Below, one piece after another: positions 17,065 to 26,172 of a stretch of DNA of 64,000 nucleotides. The notes under the pieces are model-generated. The model did no database searches. It was not told the origin of the DNA and worked only from the letters and a program-made list of their open reading frames with translations. A program made the position numbers and the translations under genes. The stretch is from Sphingomonas sp. Leaf32 (GTDB lineage: Bacteria > Pseudomonadota > Alphaproteobacteria > Sphingomonadales > Sphingomonadaceae): positions 62,001 through 126,000 of the forward strand of contig NZ_LMLA01000002.1 in the NCBI RefSeq assembly GCF_001421765.1, read 5' to 3'. Position 1 is the first letter of the stretch. Each line of letters starts with the position of its first letter.

Positions 17065-17823
17065 TCAGTCACGATAGCGTGGGTGCCCCTTGGCGACGCC
17101 ACCGGATAGCTCGGCGACCTTCGGATATTTCTTGGCGACCTCTTCGGTGTAGCCAAGGTTGAAGACCGTCGGGCTCTTTTCCGGGCGTTCCGACCGCTCG
17201 TAATGGGTGCCGAAAATCTTGTCCCAGAAGAAGTTCGTGATGCCGAAATTGCCATGTTCGTCGTGGAAGTGATGCGCCATGTGCTTCCGCTTCCATTCGA
17301 CCAGCAACTTGTTCTTGGGCTTGTAGGCCAGATGCTGGATGCAATGGCAGAATTCGTAAAAGCAGGTCGTCAGCAGACCGGTCGCCAGCGCCGCCATCGC
17401 TCCGCCGAACCCGCCGATCAGGTAACCGATCGGCGCCGTCGCGATCGCGATCGCGGGCAACGTCGTATGCAGCGCGCCGAACAGCACTTCGAGATGGTTC
17501 GGGTCCTGATGGTGGTCGTAGTGAATCCGCTTCCACGTCGCGGCGAGCGGTGCGAACTTGAACATCCAGTTGGAATGCAGCACCCAACGATGCAGCACAT
17601 ACCATACCAGCGGATAGGCAAGGACCGCCACGCCGACCGAAGCGAGCGTCGGCGTCAGCGGCGCGGGACGCCATGCGAACAGCCCGATCGCGACGAATGA
17701 CAGCGCGATATAGGCGATGATCGCCGGATACTGAAAATACGCAACGACAAGTTCCTTGAAGGTCATCTTGTCGAGATGGTGCGACTGTTTCCAGAAGCCC
17801 TGCTTCTCGGTGATCGCGTTCAT
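17065..17823 (-). CDS. Membrane fatty-acid hydroxylase family (sphingolipid 2-hydroxylase candidate)
   Basis: A 252-aa integral membrane di-iron enzyme. The histidine boxes are HRWVLH, HYDHHQDPNH, HCIQH and HMAHHFHDEH, with four or more hydrophobic spans between them. The layout matches the fatty-acid hydroxylase superfamily that includes eukaryotic FA2H/Scs7 sphingolipid alpha-hydroxylases. Sphingomonad glycosphingolipids carry 2-hydroxymyristate, so a role in that hydroxylation is a fair inference from its place beside the sphingolipid genes. ATG 17823 (MNAITEK) is used; the frame is open to 17901. Confidence 0.75.
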   Translation of the reverse strand: MNAITEKQGFWKQSHHLDKMTFKELVVAYFQYPAIIAYIALSFVAIGLFAWRPAPLTPTLASVGVAVLAYPLVWYVLHRWVLHSNWMFKFAPLAATWKRIHYDHHQDPNHLEVLFGALHTTLPAIAIATAPIGYLIGGFGGAMAALATGLLTTCFYEFCHCIQHLAYKPKNKLLVEWKRKHMAHHFHDEHGNFGITNFFWDKIFGTHYERSERPEKSPTVFNLGYTEEVAKKYPKVAELSGGVAKGHPRYRD

Positions 17824-17919
17824 CGGCCTAACTTCCTCAATCCATTCCTTTAACCGGACGATTCGCCCATCGTTCCCGCTCTGCCCGCGCTTTGCGGCCA
17901 AAGTGCGACGATCCTGGGG

Positions 17920-19011
17920 CTATTCCTCGGTCCGGATCAGCACCGCCTCACCGATCAGGAAGAACAGCAGGAACGGCGCCCATGCCGCTAGGAACGGTGG
18001 ATAGGCCCCAAGGTTGCCCATCGCGAGAGCGAAATTGTCCGCCACGAAATAGGTGAACCCCAGCGCCATGCCAATGACGGCACGGACAAACAACTTGCCC
18101 GAACGGGCAACGCCGAATGCCGCAACCGCTGCCAGCAGCGGCATCAGCACCGCCGACAGCGGCCCGGACAGCTTGTGCCACAAGGCACCCTCCAGCGCCT
18201 TGGTCGGACGGCCGGCTTCGTTCAGGTCGCCGATAGCGCTCGACAATTGCGCGAACGACAGCCCGTCGGGATCGACATTCTGGAGCGTGAACTGATCGGG
18301 GCGGACCCCGCCGGCGATCTTCAGCGACCCCAGCCGTTCGCGGATGCCTGTCGTAACCGTGAAGCGTTCGGCATTGTCGATCCGCCACGCGCCACCTTCG
18401 CGCCAGCCGCTGCTGGCCGTCACGAGTTCGCGCAGCGAACTGCCATCGCGATTATAGACGGTGATGCCGCGCAGCCGGGTCGCTTCCCCGCGACCGGCGA
18501 CGCGCGCGACTTGGATCAGATTGTCGCCGTCGCGGACCCAGACGTTGGTCCGTTCCCCCCGGTCGACCGGCAGCGGGCCGTAATCGACATTGTCCCAGAT
18601 GGTCAGCGTCGCGGTAGCGCGCGCGACGACGCGTTCGTTGAATGCGAAGGACAAGGCAGCGACGCCAAAGCTGGCCAGGATCAACGGCGCCAGCACCTGA
18701 TGCGCCGACAGGCCGCCCGCCTTCAGGCTGATGATCTCGCTGTTCTGGTTGAGCTGGGTCAGCGTCAGGATCGTGCCAAGCAGGACGGAGAAGGGCAAGA
18801 ACCGCGCGATGATCTGCGGCGTGCGCAGCGATACGTAGTGCAGGATTTCCGCCTGGCCGTTGCCCGGCACCGCGAGGATCTTACCGCTTTCGCTCAGCAG
18901 GTCGAGCGCCTGCAGCACCAGCACCAGCGCGAACAGGATGGCGAAGGTGCGGACGAGGAACAGTCGCGCCATGTAGACCGCGACGGTCGAGGAGGGAAAG
19001 AACGCCCGCAT
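17920..19011 (-). CDS. lptG: LptG-type envelope lipid permease
   Basis: YjgP/YjgQ family inner-membrane subunit, 363 aa. TM segments are N-terminal (FLVRTFAILFALVLVLQAL), two more before residue 110, a periplasmic beta-jellyroll-like middle, and three C-terminal spans. In LPS makers LptF/LptG with LptB extract LPS; sphingomonads use glycosphingolipids instead of LPS, so the likely cargo here is the sphingolipid (inference). The start overlaps the lptF stop (ATGA). The open frame continues to 19176 but MRAFFPSS at 19011 is the natural start. Confidence 0.85.
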   Translation of the reverse strand: MRAFFPSSTVAVYMARLFLVRTFAILFALVLVLQALDLLSESGKILAVPGNGQAEILHYVSLRTPQIIARFLPFSVLLGTILTLTQLNQNSEIISLKAGGLSAHQVLAPLILASFGVAALSFAFNERVVARATATLTIWDNVDYGPLPVDRGERTNVWVRDGDNLIQVARVAGRGEATRLRGITVYNRDGSSLRELVTASSGWREGGAWRIDNAERFTVTTGIRERLGSLKIAGGVRPDQFTLQNVDPDGLSFAQLSSAIGDLNEAGRPTKALEGALWHKLSGPLSAVLMPLLAAVAAFGVARSGKLFVRAVIGMALGFTYFVADNFALAMGNLGAYPPFLAAWAPFLLFFLIGEAVLIRTEE

Positions 19012-20207
19012 CACGCCGCCGCCCGCTTCCGCCGGCCGGGCAGATAGCGGCCGATGAACTTGCCGACCTTCGCCGCCCCACGCTCCAGCCCGCCGATCGG
19101 CTCGCCGCCCGGCACGCGGGCGATGACCCAGTAGAGGCGCAGGACCAGCGCGGTGAACAGCAGGAACGGCCCCCACAGCGCGATGATCGGGTCGATCCGG
19201 CCCAGGCCGCCGACCGCTTCGCCATATTCATTGACCTTGTGATAGGTCACGATCATCACGATCGACAGGAACACGCCCAGCGCCGAAGACGACCGCTTCG
19301 GGGGGACGCCCAGCGCCAGCGCCAGCATTGGCAGCAGGAACATCGTCGCCACCTCCGCCAGACGGAAGTGGAAATTCGCACGCGCCGCGTCGCGATCCTC
19401 TTCGCTGACCTTAGGGTTGTGCCCGGTGATCGCCAGCTGCGGCAGCGTCTGTTCCAGATCGCGTCCGCCGCGCGGACGGAAGCTGCCGAATTTCGGCAGG
19501 TCGATCGGCAGGTCGTGCGCGGTGAAGGTCAGCGTCCGGGGTACGCGGAAATCGGGCGCGTTATGGATTAGCGTGCCGTTGGTCAGGCGGAAGATGATGG
19601 TGTTGGGATCATCCGTGCGCAGGAACTGGCCGCGCTCCGCCGTCACGCCCAGCCATTGCCCGTTCGGGCGGCTCGCCTGGACGAAGATGCCGCGCAGGTC
19701 GGCACCAGAATTGCGGCTTTCCTCAATCCGCAGCGTCATCCGCTCGCCCAGCTTCGTGAACTCGCCGACCTTGATCGAGGCGCCAAGCGCGCCGGTGCGC
19801 AGTTCGAAGCGCAGCGCCTCGTAATTATAGCGCGCGAGCGGCTGGACGAAGCCAACGATCGCGAGGTTCGCCGCCGCCAGCACCGTCGCGTACATGAACG
19901 GCACGCGCAGCAGCCGCCAGTAGCTCATGCCGACGCCCAGCATGACGTCCAGCTCGGACGAGGTCGCGAGCTTGCGGAATGCCAGCAAGATGCCGAGCAT
20001 CAGACCGATCGGAATGCCAAGCCCCAGATATTCGGGCAGCAGGTTGGCGAGCATCCGCCACACGACGCTGACCGGGCCGCCCTCCGCCGCGACGAAATCG
20101 AACAGCCGCAGCATCCGGTCGAGGACGAGCAGCATCGCCGAAATCAGCAGCGTGGAGAACAGCGGCACCGCGATCAGCCGGGCCATGTAGCGATCGATCG
20201 ATGGCAT
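19011..20207 (-). CDS. lptF: LptF-type envelope lipid permease
   Basis: Partner of LptG, 398 aa, YjgP/YjgQ family. N-terminal TM (LIAVPLFSTLLISAMLLVLDRML), GIPIGLMLGILLAFRKLATSSELDVML in the second span region, a periplasmic jellyroll-like middle, and C-terminal spans (MFLLPMLALALGVPPKRSS). The order lptF-lptG with a 4-base overlap indicates one operon. It lies 180 bases downstream of spt, with a palindromic repeat in the gap. Confidence 0.87.
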   Translation of the reverse strand: MPSIDRYMARLIAVPLFSTLLISAMLLVLDRMLRLFDFVAAEGGPVSVVWRMLANLLPEYLGLGIPIGLMLGILLAFRKLATSSELDVMLGVGMSYWRLLRVPFMYATVLAAANLAIVGFVQPLARYNYEALRFELRTGALGASIKVGEFTKLGERMTLRIEESRNSGADLRGIFVQASRPNGQWLGVTAERGQFLRTDDPNTIIFRLTNGTLIHNAPDFRVPRTLTFTAHDLPIDLPKFGSFRPRGGRDLEQTLPQLAITGHNPKVSEEDRDAARANFHFRLAEVATMFLLPMLALALGVPPKRSSSALGVFLSIVMIVTYHKVNEYGEAVGGLGRIDPIIALWGPFLLFTALVLRLYWVIARVPGGEPIGGLERGAAKVGKFIGRYLPGRRKRAAA

Positions 20208-20253
20208 GGGCCAAGGCTATAGCGAAGGTTGCGCCCGAAGCTAGTCCCTAGCG

Positions 20254-20390
20254 ATCCTCCCCGTCACGGGGAGGGGGGCAGGATCCTCCCCGGTACGGGG
20301 AGGGGGGCCAGCGAAGCTGGTGGAGGGGGGCGTCCGCATACGGAACCGTCGTTTTGCGTCGCGGTCCCCCTCCGCGTGCCGGGGAGGATT
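20254..20390. repeat. Sphingomonad-type palindromic intergenic element, copy 2
   Basis: A relative of the element at 744-870. It begins with two tandem CCTCCCC...GGGGAGG palindromes, then GGTGGAGGGGGG, and ends with CCCCCTCCGCGTGCCGGGGAGGA. It abuts the spt stop codon (20391-20393), so it may act as the 3' end structure of the spt transcript. Confidence 0.75.
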
Positions 20391-21653
20391 TTAGGCGAGG
20401 ACCCCCACGGCTTTCCCCGCCGCTTCGAACATGCCGAGAATCGTCTCGACCTGTTCCGCCGTGTGTTCGGCGCACAGCGAACAGCGCAGCAGGAACGTGC
20501 CGGCCGGCGTCGCGGGCGGGCGCGCCATGTTCACGTACAGCCCGCCTTCGAGCAGCGCCTGCCACATCAACACGGCCTGCTGTTGATCCTCCAGGATCAC
20601 TGCGATGATCGCCGATTGCGGGGTGTCGGTGCCGAGCTTGAAGCCCAGGTCCTTCAGCCCGCCATGCAGCCGCTTCGAATTTCGCCACAGATGTGCACGC
20701 TTGTCGCCGGCGTGGCGCAGCTTGCGGATCGACGTAGCGGCGGTCGCGACCACCGAGGGCGGCAGCGACGCGGTGAAGACATAGGGCCGGCACACCAGCC
20801 GCATCACGTCGAACTTCGGATGGTTCGATACGCAGAAGCCGCCGACCGTGCCGACCGATTTCGAGAAGGTGCCGACGACGAAATCGACGTCCTTCTCGAC
20901 GCCCTGTTCCTCGTACACCCCGCGCCCGTTGGGTCCGAAGAAGCCCATGCCATGCGCTTCGTCGACCAGCACCATGCAGCCATGCTTCTTCGCGACCGCG
21001 ACCATTTCGGGCAGGGGCGCGATATCGCCGAGCATCGAATACACGCCCTCCAGCACGACCAGCTTGCCCGGTTCTTTCGGCAGGCGGCCGAGGCGACGGT
21101 CGAGATCCTCGACCGAATTGTGGCGGAAGCGCACGATCTCGGCATTGCCGAGCGAGCAGCCGTCATAGATCGACGCATGGCTGTCGGCGTCGAGGATGAT
21201 GTATTCGCCCTTGCCCGCCAGCGTCGAGATGATGCCGAGGTTCGCCTGATAGCCGGTCGAAAAGACCATGGCATGGTCGGTGCCATAGAATTCGCGCAGC
21301 GCCGCCTCGCAATCCTTGTGCGGGTCGTAGGTGCCGTTCAGCACCCGGCTGCCGGTGGTGCCCGATCCGAAATCGTCGAACGCCTTTTTGCCCGCCGCGA
21401 TCACGTCGGGGTCGAAGGTCATGCCCATGTAGTTATAGGTGCCGAGCAGGATCGTGTCCTTGCCCCGGATCACCGCCTGGGTCGGCGACGTCACCTTGTC
21501 CATCACGATCGCGAAGGGATCGCGCACGCCCGTCGCCAACAGCGCCTCGCGTTCGGCGATCAGCGCATCGAACTTGCTGAACAGGTCGCGTTCGGGCGCG
21601 ACCGCTTCCGGCGATGTGGGCAGGGCGTGGGGGGTGGCGGCGGCTTCGGTCAT
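20391..21653 (-). CDS. spt: Serine palmitoyltransferase
   Basis: Soluble PLP enzyme condensing serine with an acyl thioester to 3-ketosphinganine, the committed step of sphingolipid synthesis. It is 420 aa, the length of the S. paucimobilis enzyme, and the active-site residues fall at identical numbers: His159 (DADSHAS), Asp231 and His234 (DEAH), Lys265 (FSKSVGT). The C terminus has the ARPPATPAGTFLLRCS segment. The upstream neighbour on the same strand is a dedicated ACP, as in Caulobacter, implying an acyl-ACP or acyl-CoA donor. Confidence 0.97.
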   Translation of the reverse strand: MTEAAATPHALPTSPEAVAPERDLFSKFDALIAEREALLATGVRDPFAIVMDKVTSPTQAVIRGKDTILLGTYNYMGMTFDPDVIAAGKKAFDDFGSGTTGSRVLNGTYDPHKDCEAALREFYGTDHAMVFSTGYQANLGIISTLAGKGEYIILDADSHASIYDGCSLGNAEIVRFRHNSVEDLDRRLGRLPKEPGKLVVLEGVYSMLGDIAPLPEMVAVAKKHGCMVLVDEAHGMGFFGPNGRGVYEEQGVEKDVDFVVGTFSKSVGTVGGFCVSNHPKFDVMRLVCRPYVFTASLPPSVVATAATSIRKLRHAGDKRAHLWRNSKRLHGGLKDLGFKLGTDTPQSAIIAVILEDQQQAVLMWQALLEGGLYVNMARPPATPAGTFLLRCSLCAEHTAEQVETILGMFEAAGKAVGVLA

Positions 21654-21685
21654 GATGTCGGTCTTTCGGGGGCCGGGCAGGGGGA

Positions 21686-21931
21686 TCAGGCGGTCTTCAG
21701 CTTCTCGACGGCGTCGGCCAGCTGGCCGACGGTTTCGATGTCCGCCTGCATGTTCATGGTGATGACGATGTCGAATTCGTCCTCGACCGCCGCGACGAAA
21801 TCCATGACGGTCAGGCTATCCCATTCGAGATCGCCGGCAAAGGTCGTCGCGTCGGTCAGCTCGACGCCCTTCTTGTTGAACGGTTCGATCAGGTCGGTGA
21901 TCGTGGCGAAGGTCGCGGCGCGGTCGCTCAT
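21686..21931 (-). CDS. Acyl carrier protein of the sphingolipid pathway
   Basis: An 81-aa ACP with the phosphopantetheine site EWDSLTVMD (Ser39). It differs from housekeeping AcpP in the segment after the DSL motif and in a basic N-terminal part (PFNKKGVEL). It lies between cerR and spt on the same strand, so it most likely carries the acyl chain to serine palmitoyltransferase, as the dedicated ACP beside Caulobacter spt does. Confidence 0.88.
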   Translation of the reverse strand: MSDRAATFATITDLIEPFNKKGVELTDATTFAGDLEWDSLTVMDFVAAVEDEFDIVITMNMQADIETVGQLADAVEKLKTA

Positions 21932-21964
21932 GCTGCTCTTTCCAAGTTACGTGGTTGCGCGGGG

Positions 21965-22864
21965 CTATAGCAGACGGTGCGCGCGATACCATGCCGCGGT
22001 GTCGGCAAGGCCGCGTGCCGTGTCGATCCGTGGCTGCCACAGGTCGGCCGGTGGCCGGCGCGCGGGATCGGCGGTCCAGTCGGGATGGGCGAGATAGCCG
22101 GCCCGGTCGAGCGTCAGCTTCGCCCGAGCCCCCCGCAGTTTGCCATCGATCCGCGCGCCCAGCCGCAACAGCCCGGCGGGCAGATGCATCGCCAGCACCC
22201 GGCGCCCGACGGCCGCGCCGATCAGGCGGGCCATTTCGGCATGGGTCATCGCCCGGCCGTCATCGACCTCCAGCACCGTGCGCGGGCCATTGCGTTCCGC
22301 CAGCGTCAGCAACAGCCGCGCCAGGTCGTCGACCGCGACCAGCGCGACCTTGCCCGGCGGTGGCAGCAGCGCCAGCCCCATCTGCGCCATGCGGAACATG
22401 TCGCGCATTTCGGTATCGCCGGGACCATAGACGCCGGTCGGGCGGACGATGGTCCAGTCGCGGTCGCTGGTCGCCACCAGCTCTTCGCCCGCGCGCTTGG
22501 ACGCGCCATAGGTCGACAGCTGCGGTTCGCGCGCCGACAGCGACGATACATGGACGAACCGCCGCACGCCCGCTGCCTGCGCCGCGTCGAGCACTGCCTG
22601 TGTTCCCGTGACATTGCCGGCGGTGAAGCCTGCGAGATCGGGGGCGCTCACTACCCCGGCCACGTGCAGGACTACATCGGCCCCGGCCATCAACTCGGCC
22701 AGGCTGTCGGGCTTGTCGAGCGCGCCGCGTACCCAGTTGACGTTCGGTTCGGCCGGTTGCGCGCGGCGGGTCAGCGCGCGGATGTGCCAGTCCTGCCCAA
22801 CCGCCTGCGCGATCACGCGGCGACCGACGAAACCGGTTCCGCCGGTAAGCGCCATCGTCCTCAC
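21965..22864 (-). CDS. cerR: NAD(P)-dependent epimerase/dehydratase, ceramide reductase CerR candidate
   Basis: Extended short-chain dehydrogenase, 299 aa: Rossmann TGGTGFVGRRV at residue 7, HVAGVVSAPD, the YGASK catalytic Tyr-Lys pair and RPTGVYGPGD. In Caulobacter a gene of this family next to spt and acp reduces the 3-keto group of ceramide (CerR), and the order here is the same. The GTG start at 22864 overlaps the proB stop as GTGA; an ATG at 22855 is an alternative. Confidence 0.82.
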   Translation of the reverse strand: MRTMALTGGTGFVGRRVIAQAVGQDWHIRALTRRAQPAEPNVNWVRGALDKPDSLAELMAGADVVLHVAGVVSAPDLAGFTAGNVTGTQAVLDAAQAAGVRRFVHVSSLSAREPQLSTYGASKRAGEELVATSDRDWTIVRPTGVYGPGDTEMRDMFRMAQMGLALLPPPGKVALVAVDDLARLLLTLAERNGPRTVLEVDDGRAMTHAEMARLIGAAVGRRVLAMHLPAGLLRLGARIDGKLRGARAKLTLDRAGYLAHPDWTADPARRPPADLWQPRIDTARGLADTAAWYRAHRLL

Positions 22865-24000
22865 AGCAACGCCATATGGTTGCGATGAACCAGCGCCGAG
22901 CGCGGCGCATAGCCCAGCAGGTCGGCCAGTTCGTCGCTGCGCCGCCCGACGATCCGCGCGGCATCGCCGGCGTCATATTCGGCAAGGCCGCGCGCGACCG
23001 CCCGGCCATTGGCATCGATGATCCGCACCAGATCACCGCGTACGAAATCCCCGGCGATCTCGATCGCGCCGGCGGGCAGCAGGCTGCGTCCGCTCGATAA
23101 TGCACGGGCGGCACCGGCGTCGATCCGGATCGATCCGCGATCGGTCAGCCCACCCGACAGCCACGCCTTGCGCGCCGGGGCGTTGCCGGCGGTCGCGAAG
23201 ACGGTGCCATGGCCGGTCTCGCCGAAGCGGGCGAGCGGATGATCGATCCGCCCGGTCGCGATGGCGAGGTTCGCACCGGCGGCGGTCGCGATCCGTGCCG
23301 CCTCGATCTTCGATACCATCCCGCCCGATCCCATGCCCGACGATGATTTCGTGTCGGCCATCGCCATGACGCCCGCATCGATCTGCGCGACATGCGGGAT
23401 CAGCCTCGCATTCGGGTTGCCGTGCGGGTTCGAATCGTACAGCCCGTCGATGTCGGACAACAGCACGACGCCATTGGCCCGCGCCGCAGCACCGACCCGC
23501 GCGGCCAGCCGGTCGTTGTCGCCGAAGCGGATTTCCTCGGTCGCGACGCTGTCATTCTCGTTGACGACCGGCACGACGCCCAGCTTGAGCAGCCGGCCGA
23601 GCGTCGCCGAGACGTTAAGATACCGCCGCCGATCCTCCAGATCGTCGAGCGTGACCAGCAATTGCGCCGCGGTCATGCCGTGGTTGCCAAGCAATTCCGC
23701 CCAGATGCTCGACAGCGCGATCTGCCCGGTCGCGGCGGCCGCCTGCGCATCCTCCAGGCTGGCGCGTCCGCCTTTCGCGAGGCCCAGCCGTCGCGCGCCC
23801 AGCGCAATCGCGCCCGACGAGACGATCACGATCTGTTGCCCGTCCGCGACCCGCGTGGCGATGTCCGCGACCAGCGACGCCAGCCAGTCGCGTCGTGCCT
23901 GTCCGTCGGGCGCGACCAGCAGCGCCGACCCGACCTTCACGATCAGGCGGGGGCAGGTCGCAGGGCCGAAGAGATCGCTCGCCGCTAGATCGGCGACCAT
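22861..24000 (-). CDS. proB: Glutamate 5-kinase
   Basis: First enzyme of proline synthesis. Amino-acid kinase domain ([10 protein letters not shown] near residue 20, [40 protein letters not shown]) followed by a C-terminal PUA domain (about 280-360). The product is 379 aa. The start overlaps obgE by 16 bases, and its stop overlaps cerR, so obgE-proB-cerR may be one transcript. Confidence 0.94.
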   Translation of the reverse strand: MVADLAASDLFGPATCPRLIVKVGSALLVAPDGQARRDWLASLVADIATRVADGQQIVIVSSGAIALGARRLGLAKGGRASLEDAQAAAATGQIALSSIWAELLGNHGMTAAQLLVTLDDLEDRRRYLNVSATLGRLLKLGVVPVVNENDSVATEEIRFGDNDRLAARVGAAARANGVVLLSDIDGLYDSNPHGNPNARLIPHVAQIDAGVMAMADTKSSSGMGSGGMVSKIEAARIATAAGANLAIATGRIDHPLARFGETGHGTVFATAGNAPARKAWLSGGLTDRGSIRIDAGAARALSSGRSLLPAGAIEIAGDFVRGDLVRIIDANGRAVARGLAEYDAGDAARIVGRRSDELADLLGYAPRSALVHRNHMALL

Positions 24001-25031
24001 TCGCGCGGTTCCTCATCGTCGCCGGTATCCTGCGCGTGCATCTCGCCCGGCCCGATCGCCTCGATCAGCCGGTCTAGCACCGCCTCCAGCCCCTGTCCGG
24101 TCGCACCCGACAGCGGCAGCACCTTGGCCCCGCTCTCCGCTTCCAGCTCGGCGATCAGCGCCGCGGTCAGTTCTTCATCGAGCAGGTCGGCCTTGTTCAG
24201 CGCGATGACTTCCGGCTTGTCGGCCAGGTCTGCGCCGTAATTCTCCAGCTCGCCGCGCACGATGCGATAGGCCGCGACCGGATCGTCGGCATGGCTGTCG
24301 ATCAGGTGGAGCAGCACGCGACACCGTTCGATATGGCCCAGGAAGCGGTCGCCGATTCCGGCCCCCTCCGCCGCGCCTTCGATCAGGCCGGGGATGTCCG
24401 CCACCACGAACTCGCGCTGCTTGTGACTGACCACGCCCAGCTGCGGACGGGTGGTGGTGAAGGCATAGGCCCCGACCTTCGCATTGGCATTGGTCACGGC
24501 ATTGATGAAGGTCGACTTGCCGGCATTGGGCAGCCCGACCAGGCCGGCATCGGCCAGCAGCTTCAGCCGCAGCCACACCCACGCCTCGTCACCCGGCCAG
24601 CCGGTGCCGTGCTGGCGCGGGGCGCGGTTGGTCGACGTCTTGTAGCTGGCATTGCCACGCCCGCCGTCGCCGCCGCGCAGGAACACCTCGCGCTGGCCCG
24701 GCTGGGTGAAGTCGGCGAGGACAGTCTCCTTGTCCTCCGACAGGACCTGCGTTCCCACCGGCACGCGGATGATGAGGTCGCGCCCGCCGCCGCCGGTGCG
24801 GTTAGCGCCCGATCCGCCGCTGCCGCGCGGTGCCCGGAAATGCTGGGTGTAGCGAAAGTCGATCAGCGTGTTCAGACCCGGAACCGCTTCGAAGATGATG
24901 TCGCCGCCCTTGCCGCCATTGCCGCCGTCGGGGCCACCATACTCCATGAATTTTTCACGGCGAAAACTGACGGCGCCGGGGCCGCCCCCGCCCGAACGGA
25001 CGAAGATCTTGGCTTGATCGAGAAAATGCAT
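23985..25031 (-). CDS. obgE: Obg-family GTPase
   Basis: Essential ribosome-associated GTPase, 348 aa. The glycine-rich Obg fold (1-158) has [20 protein letters not shown]; the G domain has GLPNAGKST (G1), DIPGLIEGA (G3) and NKADL (G4). The short acidic C-terminal tail is usual. In many bacteria it lies next to rplU-rpmA; here those genes are 3 kb away on the same strand with GNAT, TetR and small genes between. Confidence 0.95.
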   Translation of the reverse strand: MHFLDQAKIFVRSGGGGPGAVSFRREKFMEYGGPDGGNGGKGGDIIFEAVPGLNTLIDFRYTQHFRAPRGSGGSGANRTGGGGRDLIIRVPVGTQVLSEDKETVLADFTQPGQREVFLRGGDGGRGNASYKTSTNRAPRQHGTGWPGDEAWVWLRLKLLADAGLVGLPNAGKSTFINAVTNANAKVGAYAFTTTRPQLGVVSHKQREFVVADIPGLIEGAAEGAGIGDRFLGHIERCRVLLHLIDSHADDPVAAYRIVRGELENYGADLADKPEVIALNKADLLDEELTAALIAELEAESGAKVLPLSGATGQGLEAVLDRLIEAIGPGEMHAQDTGDDEEPREWSPI

Positions 25032-25076
25032 TGCGCGCGCTTAGTCGGAGTCGCCCCAAGGGGGAAGGGGATTATG

Positions 25077-25565
25077 CTATAGCCGCCGATAGAGCACCAG
25101 CGCGTCGACCGCGCCCAGCGTCGGATGATCGAATGCGCCGGGCAGGCGACCGACCTGTTCGAAGCCGAGCGACAGCCACAGCCGGACCGCGCGGACATTG
25201 GTCGCGATCACGAAATTATACTGCATCGCGCGAAAACCGGCGGTGCGGGCATGGTCGAACGAATGCAGCGCCATCGCACGGGCGATTCCTCGCCCGGTCG
25301 CCTGCGAATGGGTGGCATAGCCGCAATTGGCGACATGCGCGCCCCCGCCGGCCTTGTTCGCGCGACAGAAATAGCTGCCGAGCACCTGACCCTCGACATC
25401 GGCGACGAACACCGCATGTCCGGGCGCTAACCAGAAGGCCAGCGCCTGTTCCACGGTCATGTCGCGGTCGAGCGCATAGGTTTCGCCCGCGCGGATGATC
25501 GGCAGGATGATATCGGCAATCGCCGTCGCATCGCCCGGCGTTGCGGGCCGCACCACCAGGGTCAC
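25077..25565 (-). CDS. GNAT family N-acetyltransferase
   Basis: A 162-aa single-domain GNAT: LVVRPATPGDATAIADII at the N terminus, VLGSYFCRANKAGG, the acetyl-CoA loop QATGRGIARAM (QxxGxG/A), and the C-terminal NFVIATNVRAVRLWLSLGFEQVG. Resembles phosphinothricin/YncA-like acetyltransferases. Its start overlaps the stop of the upstream TetR gene (ATGA), so the two are probably co-expressed. Substrate unknown. Confidence 0.82.
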   Translation of the reverse strand: MTLVVRPATPGDATAIADIILPIIRAGETYALDRDMTVEQALAFWLAPGHAVFVADVEGQVLGSYFCRANKAGGGAHVANCGYATHSQATGRGIARAMALHSFDHARTAGFRAMQYNFVIATNVRAVRLWLSLGFEQVGRLPGAFDHPTLGAVDALVLYRRL

Positions 25566-26143
25566 GGCTCGCCGCGCACCGCGATCAGGCTGCGCACCGC
25601 CAGTTCGCGCGCCCGTTCGCGCGGCAGGCCCAGCGCCTTGGCCATCGCCCCGCCCAGCAAGGCATCGCCCAGCGCCATCAGCACCAGTTGCAGCGTCTCA
25701 TCGGCCAGCGGCATCCCGCTCAACGCATTCTCATGGCCCAGACGATCGACCAGCGCGTGGATCGCATCAAGGATCGGGTCGAGCGCGTCGTCATTGCCCG
25801 ACAGGATCATCCAGCTTGCCAGTGCCCCGGCACCCTCCCGGTCGAACGCGTCGAAGGTCAGGTCGACGACTTCGCGCGGGTCATGATCGCCATCGCGCGC
25901 GCGAAGCACCGCCGCGCCGATCGTCGCGGTGATCGACGTCGCCATCCGCTCCGCCAGCGCCTTTTGCAGCCCCGATGCCGATCCGAAATGGTGCAGCAGA
26001 TTGGCATGGGTCCGCCCGATCCGCGTTGCTACGGCCTTCAGGGTAACCGCCTGCGGCCCCGCTTCGATCAGCAGGTCGCGCGCCGCGTCCAGCGCCGCAT
26101 CGCGCGATGCTTCGGGGGACAGGCGACGGCGGGCTATTGACAT
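25562..26143 (-). CDS. TetR family transcriptional regulator
   Basis: A 193-aa regulator with an N-terminal HTH (ALDAARDLLIEAGPQAVTLKAVATRIGRTHANLLHHFGSASGLQKAL, residues about 12-58) and a ligand-binding helical half. The ATG at 26143 (MSIARRRL) is used; the open frame continues to 26203 across the operator region. Divergent from a metal-dependent hydrolase gene with an inverted repeat between, so it probably represses itself, the downstream GNAT gene and that hydrolase. Confidence 0.85.
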   Translation of the reverse strand: MSIARRRLSPEASRDAALDAARDLLIEAGPQAVTLKAVATRIGRTHANLLHHFGSASGLQKALAERMATSITATIGAAVLRARDGDHDPREVVDLTFDAFDREGAGALASWMILSGNDDALDPILDAIHALVDRLGHENALSGMPLADETLQLVLMALGDALLGGAMAKALGLPRERARELAVRSLIAVRGEP

Positions 26144-26146
26144 TGA

Positions 26147-26161
26147 TGTAAGTAACTTGCA
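26147..26161. promoter_or_regulatory. Candidate TetR operator
   Basis: Imperfect palindrome TGTAAG-TAA-CTTGCA (one mismatch per arm) in the 29-base gap between the divergent tetR and hydrolase start codons. Confidence 0.45.
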
Positions 26162-26172
26162 ATCTGCATGGG

